NCBI GenBank assembly: GCA_022575985.1 | Contig: JAKSXM010000077.1 | Span: forward strand, 372,001 to 436,000 | DNA from: Anagrus nilaparvatae | Lineage: Eukaryota; Arthropoda; Insecta; Hymenoptera; Mymaridae | Reading direction: 5' to 3' | DNA: 64,000 bases | In this document: piece by piece, positions 11,675-22,464 of the stretch | How the letters are laid out: the number at the start of each line of letters is the position of its first letter | Numbering within the stretch: position 1 is the stretch's first letter | Translations under genes and position numbers: made by a program | The notes under the pieces: generated by a model | Told to the model about the DNA's origin: nothing | What the model saw: only the letters and a program-made list of their open reading frames with translations | Database searches by the model: none

Positions 11675-11944
11675 GAAAATCTCCTCCTTTATTGACAGGG
11701 TATGGCGAAGAAATGCCTGGGCTGCATTGTTTCCGGACCGAAGTAATACCTAAACAGGGAGTCCCGGTCCGGATTCTATGATATTGTCATAAATGCAGGA
11801 GGGTGGGGAGTTTAGTGGGTATTGTAATTCCTCAATTGTGTATATCTGGGCAACCCCAGATACAAATTTGAGGTTGAGTCCCACATAACCATACAGTACG
11901 CGTGTATGGTATGCGTAAATGCATTCTCCTCGTCCTACGAAAAA

Positions 11945-11964
11945 GGCCCCTTCTTGAAGGGGCC
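11945..11964 (+). promoter_or_regulatory. LINE 3'-terminal hairpin abutting poly(A)
   Basis: GGCCCCTTCTTGAAGGGGCC is a perfect inverted repeat (8-bp stem with a CTTG loop, or 9 bp with two loop bases), one base before the 21-A tail at 11,966-11,986. A stem at the very 3' end is the expected place for recognition by the element's own reverse transcriptase. That role is inferred. Confidence 0.75.
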
Positions 11965-11986
11965 CAAAAAAAAAAAAAAAAAAAAA

Positions 11987-12000
11987 GGGAAATAGAATAA
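11987..12000 (+). repeat. LINE target-site duplication, right copy
   Basis: Exact match to 5694-5707 immediately after the poly(A) tract. Confidence 0.92.
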
Positions 12001-15000
12001 TTTTGAACATTTGCTAAAACGAGAAATCAATAATTAATTTCAAATATATAGTCCTAGAAATTAAACAGATAATTTAAAAAAAATTATGTTATTCTGATGT
12101 AGATAAATCTTAAACCTAGTGTACATTACCAAAATATTATAACCTGTTCGCCGTGACAGTGACCATTAAATAAAGATTTAAATAAAAAATTATTCCGTAG
12201 TTTGTTTCACATAAATAATATTTTACCTAGCCTCTGAATAGTCAAAATCTAAAAAAATTGCAGTAATCCAGTTTTTTAATGGTTCAATGCAAATTTTCTC
12301 GTATAATGTACTTTTTTCGAGTTTAGAATACACTTTGATAAAATAGTTAGCATAGAATATTTCATAAATTTGATAGACAACCTGATTACAGTGGCATTCA
12401 AGAATAACCAAAATTAAAGACTTAAGGGATATTTTATTCAAGGAGATATGCTTATATTTGTTCAATTTTTTTGTAAATATTTTATGTTATACCCAAACTA
12501 GTATTTTAGGATAAAAAATTTTAGTTTTAATAATTAAATTAATTATAAAAAAATACTTAAAAAATTACTTATAAAAAAATTAAAGACTTCCGCAAAATTT
12601 TTGGTTCAAATTACAAAATTATTAAAAATATATAAATTCCTTTCGTTTTCTGGGAACTTATACATCTTTTTTATTGCTGTCTTGGACTCAACAAACTTTA
12701 GCTAAATCTGATATGTAATTTCAATATAGGCTATTTTATTCAAGAATATATACTTACATTGGCCCTATTTTTTGTAGAAATTTTCTGTTAGACCCAAAAT
12801 TATATTTTAGAATGAAGAATTTTATAGAAATAACCACTTACTAGATAATTATAACGAAATAGAATAATATTGATCTTCTAAAGAAACTAGAAAGTAATAA
12901 TTAACCGTTACTTAATAATCCAATGAAATGAAAAAGGTAATTCAAGAAAATTATGTAATTCAGATGCAGATTTATCTTAATCGTAATGTGCATTACAAAA
13001 ATAGTAAAACCTGGTTATCGTGACAGTGACCAGTAAATACAGATTTAATTAAAAAATAATGCTATATTTTACTCAACATAAATAATATTTTACCTAGCCT
13101 CTGAATAGTCGAAATCTAAAAAAATGGCTGTAATCCAGCCTTTTATGGAATGCAAAGCTCCTCGTATAATGTACTTTTTTCTAAGTATGAATACATTTTG
13201 TTAAAATATTTAACTGAGAATATTTTATAAATAACTTAGACAACCTGATTAAAGTGACATTCAGAAATAACCAAAATTAAAGACTTTCGCAAAATTTTTG
13301 GTTAAAATTATAAAATTATTAAAAATATATATATTCCTTTCGTTTTCTGGGAACTTATACATCTTTTTTATTGCTGTCTTGGACTCAACAAACTTTAGCT
13401 AAATCTGATATGTAATTTCAATATAGGCTATTTTATTCAAGAAGTTATACTTACATTGGCCCTATTTTTTGTAGAAATTTTCTGTCAGACCCAAAATTAT
13501 ATTTTAGAATGAAGACTTTTATAGAAATAACCACTTACTAGATAATTATAATGAAATAGAATAATATTGATCTTCTACTAAAACTACAAAGTAATAATGA
13601 ACCGTTACTTAATAATCCAATGAAATGAATAGGTAATTCAAGAAAATTATGTAATTCAGATGCAGATTTATTTATTTATTTATTTATTTTTTTATTTATC
13701 TTAATCGTAATGTGCATTACAAAAATAGTAAAACCTGGTTATCGTGACAGTGACCAGTAAATATAGATTTAATTAAAAATTAATCCTATAGTTTGCTGAA
13801 CATAAATAATATTTTACCTAGCCTCTGAATAGTCGAAATATAAAAAAATGGCTGTGATCCAGCCTTTTTATGGTTCAATGCAAAGCTACTCGTATAATGT
13901 ACTTTTTTCGAGCTTAGAATACACTTTGTAAAATATTTAGCTTAGAATATTTGATAAATAAAATTGACAACCTGATTACAGTGAGATTCACAAATAACCA
14001 AAATTAATGACTTGGAAAAAGTATTTGGTTTAAGATATTAAATCTATTAAAAATTTATTTTTTCCTTTTGTTTTCTGGGAATTTATACATTTTTTTTAAT
14101 GCTTTCTTGGACTCAACAAACATCAGCTAAATCTGAGATGTACTTTCAATAAGGGATATTTTATTCAAGAAGATACGCTTATATTTGCTCAATTTTATTG
14201 TAGAAATTTTATGTTAAACCCAAACTAGTATTTTAGAATGAAAATTTTAAATAAGTACTTACATCATTAACAAGATAATTATAGCGAAATAGGATAATTT
14301 TGATATTTTGGTGAAACTAGAAATGAATAATTATATTTTACTTTGTAATCCATAGAAATTAAACAGATAATTTAAAAAAATTATGTTAGTCTGGTGTGGA
14401 AATACCCTAGATTTAGTGTGTATTACAAAAATATTAAAACCTGGTTATCGATACAGAGATAAGTAAATAAAGATTAAATTAGAAATTAATGCCGTAGTTT
14501 AATGAACATAAATAAAATTTCATCGTATCTATATTTTTCGTTTTCTGGGATTTCATACATCTTTTTTAATGCTTTCTTGGACTTAACAAACTTCAGCTAA
14601 ATCTAACATGTACTCTCAATAAGGGTTATTTTTTTTCAAATATGCTTATATTTGCTCAATTTTTTTGTAGAACTTAAAACTTTGTTATCGTGACCGTGAC
14701 CAGAAAATAAAAGTTTTTATTAAAATTTAATGCCGGAATATGTTGAACATAAATAATATTTTACTTAGCCTCTAAATAGTTTAAATCTAAAAAAAATAGC
14801 TGCAATTTAGTCTTTTTATGGTTCAATTCTATTCTTCTTTATAATGTACTTTTTTCTAAGAAAGAACACACTTCGTTAAAATATTTAACTCAGAATATTT
14901 CATAAATTAAAAAGACAACCCGTTTACAGGGACAATCACAAATAACAAAAATTAAAGACTTCAGCCAAAATTTTGGTTCAAGATTATAAAATTATTAAAA

Positions 15001-15340
15001 ATATATATTTTTTTCGTTTTCTGGGAACGTATTCATCTTTTTTATTGCTGTCTTGGAGTCAACAAGCTGTAGCTAAATCTGTTATGTAATTTCAAAATCA
15101 GCTATTTTTTTCAAGAAAATCTGCTTATATTTGCTCTATTTTTTGTAGAAATTTTCTGTTATACCCAAACTAATATTTTGGAATGAAGAATTTAATATAA
15201 ATAATCACTTACTAGAGAATTATAGCGAAATAGGATAATTTTGGTCTTCTGCTGAAACTTCAAATTAATAATTAACCTCTACTTAATAATTCAATGAAAT
15301 TAAAAAGATAATTCAAGGAAATTATGTAACTCTGATGAAA
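12001..15340 (+). repeat. Degenerate tandem satellite array
   Basis: Successive diverged copies of one AT-rich unit. The landmark 'cctagcctctgaatag' occurs near 12,226, 13,093 and 13,817 with a changed copy near 14,764, giving periods of roughly 720-950 bp with internal deletions. Each unit also carries 'cgttttctgggaactta' and 'gctgtcttggactcaacaaac' type blocks. No coding potential. A short TTTA run occurs near 13,668. Confidence 0.8.
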
Positions 15341-15666
15341 AATTTTTGTACTTGAAGCAAGAAACATAAAACAAAAAATATATTAGGGGTCTTTGTATTT
15401 GTATTTATCAAATTTACGTCACTGAAATTTTTTTTGCAGGCATTAATGACTCTGGATTGAAATGCGAAAAGTTATAATTTTGGATCTTGGACTTGGGAGT
15501 GCAGAATAAGTAAATGAATTCAATTCTTTAGCCAATAATCTGTTAATAATATTTTAATGTCCAAAAAATCATATATATTGACTTAGGAAAGCACCTAAAA
15601 ATTATGTAAACGTTTGTGGGCATTAATAAAAACTCACTAGTATTGTTTCAGGTTATGACTAGAAAC
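15341..15666 (+). other. Non-coding spacer in left palindrome arm
   Basis: AT-rich segment between satellite and minisatellite, mirrored at 19,502-19,827. I see no gene, RNA or repeat structure in it beyond being part of the arm. Confidence 0.5.
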
Positions 15667-15689
15667 CTATTCCGAATATTTAAGAGAAG

Positions 15690-15935
15690 TCCAAGAAACA
15701 TCGAATAATTTCCTTTGTAGTCCCAGAATCATAGAGAATAGTTTTCTGGTAAGTCCCAGAATAATTACGAATAGTTTTCTGGGAATTCCCAGATTCATTG
15801 CGAATAGTTTTATGGGAAGTCCTAGAATCATTGCGAATAGTTTTCTGGGAAGTCCCAGAATCATTGCCAATAGTTTTATGGGAAGTCCCAGAATCATTGC
15901 CAATAGTTTTCTGGGAAGTACCAGAACATGGCGTT
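15690..15935 (+). repeat. 33-bp minisatellite, left-arm copy
   Basis: About six to seven imperfect 33-bp units of the type 'ttttctgggaagtcccagaa' + 'tcattgccaatag'. Each unit contains a near-palindromic core resembling TTCnnnGAA. Mirrored at 19,233-19,478. The long reading frames on both strands here are translations of the repeat and not genes. Confidence 0.85.
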
Positions 15936-16712
15936 AGAGATATATTTTTTCTAGGAAGTACCAGAAACTTGCTAAATTCCCAGAACCAAACATTATAAAT
16001 ATAAAAGTTCCCAGAACATGGCATTGTAGATATATATCCATATATACGTGAGTACATATACATATATAACATATGAATATAACATTGGGCACCACGGTGT
16101 TGACTCCCGTGTGTACTCACATACATGCACTCATACAAACTTAAAAATAACGTGATTTTAATATTACAGAATTTTAAATGAAAATTTAAAGAACGCGTTG
16201 AGCTCAATTATTATTTATGTGCACAATACCTTTTTCTAATTTAAATTGAAGCGATGGAAAAGAAATCTAACTTATAAAATATATAATTCTTTAGATCCCT
16301 TCTTTGTGGTTAGAGACTACCTTGCTTTTCTTGGAGCTGGATTTAAATTCTCATATAACTTGGCACTCAAAAAATTTTTATCACCTTACAATTTAAGACA
16401 ATATTGAAAACTAAGTTTCATGAAATACAATGAAAACTTAAGATAAAAATAGAAAATTAATAACTGAAAAAGAGAGCTATTTTGGAGCACTAACTTTCAT
16501 GCTTTCTCTAGCAGAAGAATAATCTTCCCTCGCAAATATTCTCCACCCGTACCGTTCATTTATTTTTCATGACGAGTTCTTGCTCGTACATTGACGGTAC
16601 GTAGCGGGGGATTTCAAAAAAACAAAATAGAAAAAATAAAATATTCAATAAAAAAATATATTTTGCTACTTAATGCGAATCACCGCATTACAGCCCTCCC
16701 TTTAAACTTCGC

Positions 16713-17054
16713 TTACTTATGTGTAGGAAGAGGGGGAAGTTTGTAATATTTTTCTAGAAATGGTGGAAATTCTTGCCTGAACTTTCGCACCATCTCATCT
16801 AATTTTTCCCATAAGTGATCTACTTTATCCTTTGCAGAATCTAACTTCTTGAAGAGCGTTCTTCGGGCTTTACGTCCCAATTCTTTTATATTGGTTCGCC
16901 TGAGCTCCTCCTCCCATGCTCTAGCCTCCCTGTAGTTGGTGACTTCATTTTTGAATTCCAGTATTTCTAATATACATCTATCTTGTTGACAGATACGATT
17001 ATATACAAAATCTTCTTTTGGAGAGTGTTGAACCTCACTTCTTACTACTAAGTT
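16713..17054 (-). pseudogene. Inverted duplicate of the 3' part of the split gene
   Basis: Mirror copy, in the left palindrome arm, of the 114-codon 3' fragment described at 18,114-18,455. It is read on the minus strand and ends in the same stop. It has no 5' part on this side because it abuts the fold-back transposon at 17,060. It arose by the inverted duplication, not independently. Confidence 0.8.
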
Positions 17055-17059
17055 AGGCG

Positions 17060-18108
17060 CACAGTGGGGAAAAATAAAAGAAAAGGGGACAAAAAAAAGA
17101 TCAGTCCGTGGTTACATCTAAAATAAAATCTGTTTTAGTAGAAATTTGTCAAAATATGTAATCTTCAAATAAAATGGTAGCAGAAGTATTAAAAAAAATT
17201 TCTTAAAAAAGTTCACCGTTCTGGTACGGTGGCTCCGAATTTCAAAAAAATCAAAAATCATTAAAATTAAAAAATATATATATATAAATAAGTTTATATG
17301 ATTAAAAAAACATTATTTAAAGTATTTTTTATGTTTGCTAAGGTTTCTGAAAATCTACATACACATATATACTAGCAGTACATGCATATGAGCAATTTGC
17401 AAATTTCTGTCACTAAATATGAATTATATAGATTTTTATACAACAATTATTTTATTTTATGTTAATTAAGTGATAAAAATCAAAATTCAGTATATTTTTA
17501 CACATATGCATGCGTGTGAGTGTGTGTGTGTGTGTGTGTGTGTCTGTGTGTGTGTGTTTGTGTTTAGTTTTGAAAATAATATCTTTTAGTTTTATTGATT
17601 TATTTAATCATAAATAAGATTTCTTGTACATATATACACGTACACACACTCACACGCATGCATATGTGTAAAAATATACTGAAATTTGATTTTCATCACT
17701 TAAGTAACATAAAATAAAACAATTGTAGTATAAAAATCTATATAATTCATATTTAGTGACAGAAATTTGCAAATTGCTCATATGCATGTACTGCTAGTAT
17801 ATATGTGTGTGTAGATTTTCAAAAACCTTATCAAACATAAAAAATACTTTAAATAACGTTTTTTTAATCATATAAACTTATTTATATATATATATTTTTT
17901 GATTTTAATGATTTTTAATTTTTTTGAACTCGGAGCCACCGTACCAGAACGGTGAACTTTTTTAAGAAATTTTTTTTAATATTTCTGCTACCATTTTATT
18001 TGAAGATTACATATTTTGACAAATTTCTACTAAAACAGATTTTATTTTAGATGTAACCACGGACTGATCTTTTTTTTGTCCCCTTTTCTTTTATTTTTCC
18101 CCACTGTG
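17060..18108. mobile_element. Fold-back DNA transposon with CACAGTG termini (Transib/RAG-like ends)
   Basis: A 1,049-bp element made almost entirely of two inverted repeats (~470 bp each, about 100-bp loop with a GT-rich tract). Both ends read inward CACAGTGGGGAAAAATAAAAG. A 5-bp sequence CGCCT lies outside the right end at 18,109-18,113 and also outside the matching left end preserved at 22,012-22,016 (minus strand). Removing the element plus one CGCCT restores a continuous gene frame, which defines the ends and the 5-bp target duplication. CACAGTG ends, a run of A's ~22 bp inside (ACAAAAAAA) and a 5-bp GC-rich duplication resemble Transib transposons, relatives of RAG. No transposase, so non-autonomous. 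An alternative is another 5-bp-duplicating superfamily. Confidence 0.6.
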
Positions 18109-18113
18109 CGCCT

Positions 18114-18455
18114 AACTTAGTAGTAAGAAGTGAGGTTCAACACTCTCCAAAAGAAGATTTTGTATATAATCGTATCTGTCAACAAGATAGATGTATATTA
18201 GAAATACTGGAATTCAAAAATGAAGTCACCAACTACAGGGAGGCTAGAGCATGGGAGGAGGAGCTCAGGCGAACCAATATAAAAGAATTGGGACGTAAAG
18301 CCCGAAGAACGCTCTTCAAGAAGTTAGATTCTGCAAAGGATAAAGTAGATCACTTATGGGAAAAATTAGATGAGATGGTGCGAAAGTTCAGGCAAGAATT
18401 TCCACCATTTCTAGAAAAATATTACAAACTTCCCCCTCTTCCTACACATAAGTAA
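18114..18455 (+). pseudogene. 3' part of an unrecognised gene split by the CACAGTG transposon
   Basis: An open frame of 113 codons plus stop TAA (18,453-18,455). It enters directly from the transposon boundary, so it lacks an ATG. Residues are charged and predicted helical ('EFKNEVTNYREARAWEEEL' then a lysine/arginine-rich stretch and 'LPPLPTHK' at the end). It continues in phase from the 5' part at 22,012-22,464 across the CGCCT target site. About 20 bp downstream, 'aaagggaggg' followed by 'TGTAATGCGG' resembles a polypurine tract and LTR start, so it could be the last ORF of an LTR element. I do not recognise the protein family. Confidence 0.65.
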
Positions 18456-19232
18456 GCGAAGTTTAAAGGGAGGGCTGTAATGCGGTGATTCGCATTAAGT
18501 AGCAAAATATATTTTTTTATTGAATATTTTATTTTTTCTATTTTGTTTTTTTGAAATCCCCCGCTACGTACCGTCAATGTACGAGCAAGAACTCGTCATG
18601 AAAAATAAATGAACGGTACGGGTGGAGAATATTTGCGAGGGAAGATTATTCTTCTGCTAGAGAAAGCATGAAAGTTAGTGCTCCAAAATAGCTCTCTTTT
18701 TCAGTTATTAATTTTCTATTTTTATCTTAAGTTTTCATTGTATTTCATGAAACTTAGTTTTCAATATTGTCTTAAATTGTAAGGTGATAAAAATTTTTTG
18801 AGTGCCAAGTTATATGAGAATTTAAATCCAGCTCCAAGAAAAGCAAGGTAGTCTCTAACCACAAAGAAGGGATCTAAAGAATTATATATTTTATAAGTTA
18901 GATTTCTTTTCCATCGCTTCAATTTAAATTAGAAAAAGGTATTGTGCACATAAATAATAATTGAGCTCAACGCGTTCTTTAAATTTTCATTTAAAATTCT
19001 GTAATATTAAAATCACGTTATTTTTAAGTTTGTATGAGTGCATGTATGTGAGTACACACGGGAGTCAACACCGTGGTGCCCAATGTTATATTCATATGTT
19101 ATATATGTATATGTACTCACGTATATATGGATATATATCTACAATGCCATGTTCTGGGAACTTTTATATTTATAATGTTTGGTTCTGGGAATTTAGCAAG
19201 TTTCTGGTACTTCCTAGAAAAAATATATCTCT
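18456..19232 (+). other. Spacer in right palindrome arm, possible LTR remnant
   Basis: Contains the hairpin-forming 'taatgcggtgattcgcatta' just after a purine-rich tract, and further on 'accgtggtgcccaatg' (about 19,070), which resembles an LTR primer-binding site. These hint that the split gene belonged to an LTR element, but no second LTR is identifiable. Mirrored at 15,936-16,712. No gene seen. Confidence 0.35.
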
Positions 19233-19478
19233 AACGCCATGTTCTGGTACTTCCCAGAAAACTATTGGCAATGATTCTGGGACTTCCCATAAAACTATTG
19301 GCAATGATTCTGGGACTTCCCAGAAAACTATTCGCAATGATTCTAGGACTTCCCATAAAACTATTCGCAATGAATCTGGGAATTCCCAGAAAACTATTCG
19401 TAATTATTCTGGGACTTACCAGAAAACTATTCTCTATGATTCTGGGACTACAAAGGAAATTATTCGATGTTTCTTGGA
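19233..19478 (+). repeat. 33-bp minisatellite, right-arm copy
   Basis: Inverted duplicate of 15,690-15,935. Units of the type 'attctgggacttcccagaa' + 'aactattggcaatg', with several TTCCCAGAA/TTCTGGGAA cores. Because 33 is divisible by three, it gives a long repetitive frame (GTSQKTIGNDS-type units) that is not evidence of a protein. Confidence 0.85.
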
Positions 19479-19829
19479 CTTCTCTTAAATATTCGGAATA
19501 GGTTTCTAGTCATAACCTGAAACAATACTAGTGAGTTTTTATTAATGCCCACAAACGTTTACATAATTTTTAGGTGCTTTCCTAAGTCAATATATATGAT
19601 TTTTTGGACATTAAAATATTATTAACAGATTATTGGCTAAAGAATTGAATTCATTTACTTATTCTGCACTCCCAAGTCCAAGATCCAAAATTATAACTTT
19701 TCGCATTTCAATCCAGAGTCATTAATGCCTGCAAAAAAAATTTCAGTGACGTAAATTTGATAAATACAAATACAAAGACCCCTAATATATTTTTTGTTTT
19801 ATGTTTCTTGCTTCAAGTACAAAAATTTT

Positions 19830-21856
19830 TCATCAGAGTTACATAATTTCCTTGAATTATCTTTTTAATTTCATTGAATTATTAAGTAGAGGTTAATTAT
19901 TAATTTGAAGTTTCAGCAGAAGACCAAAATTATCCTATTTCGCTATAATTCTCTAGTAAGTGATTATTTATATTAAATTCTTCATTCCAAAATATTAGTT
20001 TGGGTATAACAGAAAATTTCTACAAAAAATAGAGCAAATATAAGCAGATTTTCTTGAAAAAAATAGCCGATTTTGAAATTACATAACAGATTTAGCTACA
20101 GCTTGTTGACTCCAAGACAGCAATAAAAAAGATGAATACGTTCCCAGAAAACGAAAAAAATATATATTTTTAATAATTTTATAATCTTGAACCAAAATTT
20201 TGGCTGAAGTCTTTAATTTTTGTTATTTGTGATTGTCCCTGTAAACGGGTTGTCTTTTTAATTTATGAAATATTCTGAGTTAAATATTTTAACGAAGTGT
20301 GTTCTTTCTTAGAAAAAAGTACATTATAAAGAAGAATAGAATTGAACCATAAAAAGACTAAATTACAGCTATTTTTTTTAGATTTAAACTATTTAGAGGC
20401 TAAGTAAAATATTATTTATGTTCAACATATTCCGGCATTAAATTTTAATAAAAACTTTTATTTTCTGGTCACGGTCACGATAACAAAGTTTTAAGTTCTA
20501 CAAAAAAATTGAGCAAATATAAGCATATTTGAAAAAAAATAACCCTTATTGAGAGTACATGTTAGATTTAGCTGAAGTTTGTTAAGTCCAAGAAAGCATT
20601 AAAAAAGATGTATGAAATCCCAGAAAACGAAAAATATAGATACGATGAAATTTTATTTATGTTCATTAAACTACGGCATTAATTTCTAATTTAATCTTTA
20701 TTTACTTATCTCTGTATCGATAACCAGGTTTTAATATTTTTGTAATACACACTAAATCTAGGGTATTTCCACACCAGACTAACATAATTTTTTTAAATTA
20801 TCTGTTTAATTTCTATGGATTACAAAGTAAAATATAATTATTCATTTCTAGTTTCACCAAAATATCAAAATTATCCTATTTCGCTATAATTATCTTGTTA
20901 ATGATGTAAGTACTTATTTAAAATTTTCATTCTAAAATACTAGTTTGGGTTTAACATAAAATTTCTACAATAAAATTGAGCAAATATAAGCGTATCTTCT
21001 TGAATAAAATATCCCTTATTGAAAGTACATCTCAGATTTAGCTGATGTTTGTTGAGTCCAAGAAAGTATTAAAAAAAATGTATAAATTCCCAGAAAACAA
21101 AAGGAAAAAATAAATTTTTAATAGATTTAATATCTTAAACCAAATACTTTTTCCAAGTCATTAATTTTGGTTATTTGTGAATCTCACTGTAATCAGGTTG
21201 TCAATTTTATTTATCAAATATTCTAAGCTAAATATTTTACAAAGTGTATTCTAAGCTCGAAAAAAGTACATTATACGAGAAGCTTTGCATTGAACCATAA
21301 AAAGGCTGGATCACAGCCATTTTTTTATATTTCGACTATTCAGAGGCTAGGTAAAATATTATTTATGTTCAGCAAACTATAGGATTAATTTTTAATTAAA
21401 TCTATATTTACTGGTCACTGTCACGATAACCAGGTTTTACTATTTTTGTAATGCACATTACGATTAAGATAAATAAAAAAATAAATAAATAAATAAATAA
21501 ATCTGCATCTGAATTACATAATTTTCTTGAATTACCTATTCATTTCATTGGATTATTAAGTAACGGTTCATTATTACTTTGTAGTTTTAGTAGAAGATCA
21601 ATATTATTCTATTTCATTATAATTATCTAGTAAGTGGTTATTTCTATAAAAGTCTTCATTCTAAAATATAATTTTGGGTCTGACAGAAAATTTCTACAAA
21701 AAATAGGGCCAATGTAAGTATAACTTCTTGAATAAAATAGCCTATATTGAAATTACATATCAGATTTAGCTAAAGTTTGTTGAGTCCAAGACAGCAATAA
21801 AAAAGATGTATAAGTTCCCAGAAAACGAAAGGAATATATATATTTTTAATAATTTT
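19830..21856 (-). repeat. Satellite array, inverted copy in right arm
   Basis: Reverse complement of 13,312-15,340, ending abruptly at 21,856 inside a monomer where the transposon fragment begins. Confidence 0.85.
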
Positions 21857-22011
21857 GAACTTTTTTAAGAAATTTTTTTTAATATTTCTGCTACCATTTT
21901 ATTTGAAGATTACATATTTTGACAAATTTCTACTAAAACAGATTTTATTTTAGATGTAACCACGGACTGATCTTTTTTTTGTCCCCTTTTCTTTTATTTT
22001 TCCCCACTGTG
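21857..22011 (-). mobile_element. 155-bp terminal fragment of the CACAGTG transposon
   Basis: Identical, as far as I can compare, to the last 155 bp of the element at 17,060-18,108. It ends in CACTGTG at 22,011 and is followed by aggcg (CGCCT on the minus strand). It preserves the original left end and 5' gene flank; the inner side was replaced by the palindrome arm. Confidence 0.85.
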
Positions 22012-22464
22012 AGGCGTAGGCATGGGTACAGAGGGAGCTGTAGCTTTCTGCATCTCTTCTAGATCTTTACGTCCCCGATGGTCGATAATTTCTTCTTGGA
22101 AATTGACCTCTTTCAAGTTTATAGTTAATTCTTCTACTGAGGATACCACTGAGGTTGTATCTTCTCTTTCTATCCCTGACTTTGTTGAAGAGAGATCGTA
22201 TTCTTGCTCTACAAACTCTTCTAGTTGGGCTCGTTCGTTACCTATTATTGGAAGTGGTAGATCTGTTTGAGCTCGAGTCATTCTCATCACTGCTCCAGCT
22301 TCCATAGAATTAAGCTCTTCCAAATGGACCGTGACAAAAATAGGAATAACGAACGCAACCCTTCCGTCTGGTAAGACTTGATCTTCCTCAGCAGGTTCAA
22401 AACTAATGAAAGTGGCAGTAGGTGCACTTGATTCGACCCTGATGACGAGCCTTGGATCAGCCAT
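22012..22464 (-). pseudogene. 5' part of the unrecognised split gene
   Basis: An ATG-initiated frame of 151 codons (beginning MADPRLVIRVESS) running to the transposon boundary. Beyond it, an apparent stop (PHSGEK*) is read within transposon sequence and is not the native end. The ATG directly follows 'ttttcag', a good 3' splice site, so an upstream non-coding exon is likely. The protein is acidic in its middle (EQEYDLSSTKSGIEREDT) with no signal peptide or membrane segment. Together with 18,114-18,455 it makes a 264-aa protein in phase. Function unknown; an accessory ORF of an LTR retroelement and a host gene are both possible. Confidence 0.65.

Larger units (their letters stand above)
5708..11986 (+). 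mobile_element. Full-length R1-clade-like non-LTR retrotransposon (LINE)
   Basis: A 6.28-kb element bounded by a perfect 14-bp target duplication. It has a ~1.05-kb 5' UTR, ORF1 with zinc knuckles, ORF2 with apurinic-type endonuclease, reverse transcriptase and a C-terminal CCHC finger, a ~0.3-kb 3' UTR with a terminal hairpin, and a 21-A tail. Domain order, the three CCHC knuckles in ORF1, and the UAAUG junction fit the R1/SART/TRAS group. It is much less AT-rich than its surroundings. The intact ends and perfect duplication indicate a fairly recent insertion, although ORF2 carries two nonsense codons. Confidence 0.92.
13312..21856. repeat. Giant palindrome (arms ~4.2 kb, centre ~17,584)
   Basis: Every landmark on the left recurs inverted on the right with coordinate sums of 35,168: for example 15,667/19,501 (minisatellite), 16,713/18,455 (gene 3' end) and 13,337/21,831 (satellite). 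Outer arms differ at only a few positions that I noticed (near 13,893, 14,102 and 15,092), whereas the ~1 kb core shows more mismatches and a ~100-bp non-palindromic loop (17,531-17,640). Symmetry stops exactly at 21,856/21,857, where a fragment of the core transposon begins. Confidence 0.92.

Noticed and set aside
15667..16207. Long overlapping reading frames (up to 175 codons) on both strands, mirrored at 18,961-19,501
   Set aside because: They are translations of a 33-bp minisatellite plus flanking A/T-rich DNA. The repeat length is a multiple of three, so it stays open in several frames on both strands.
17060..17100. Polypurine tract 'aaaagaaaagggg' read as a retrotransposon PPT with LTR after it
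   Set aside because: The CACAGTG ends, the mirrored second end and the in-phase gene restoration with a 5-bp duplication fit a DNA transposon terminus better.
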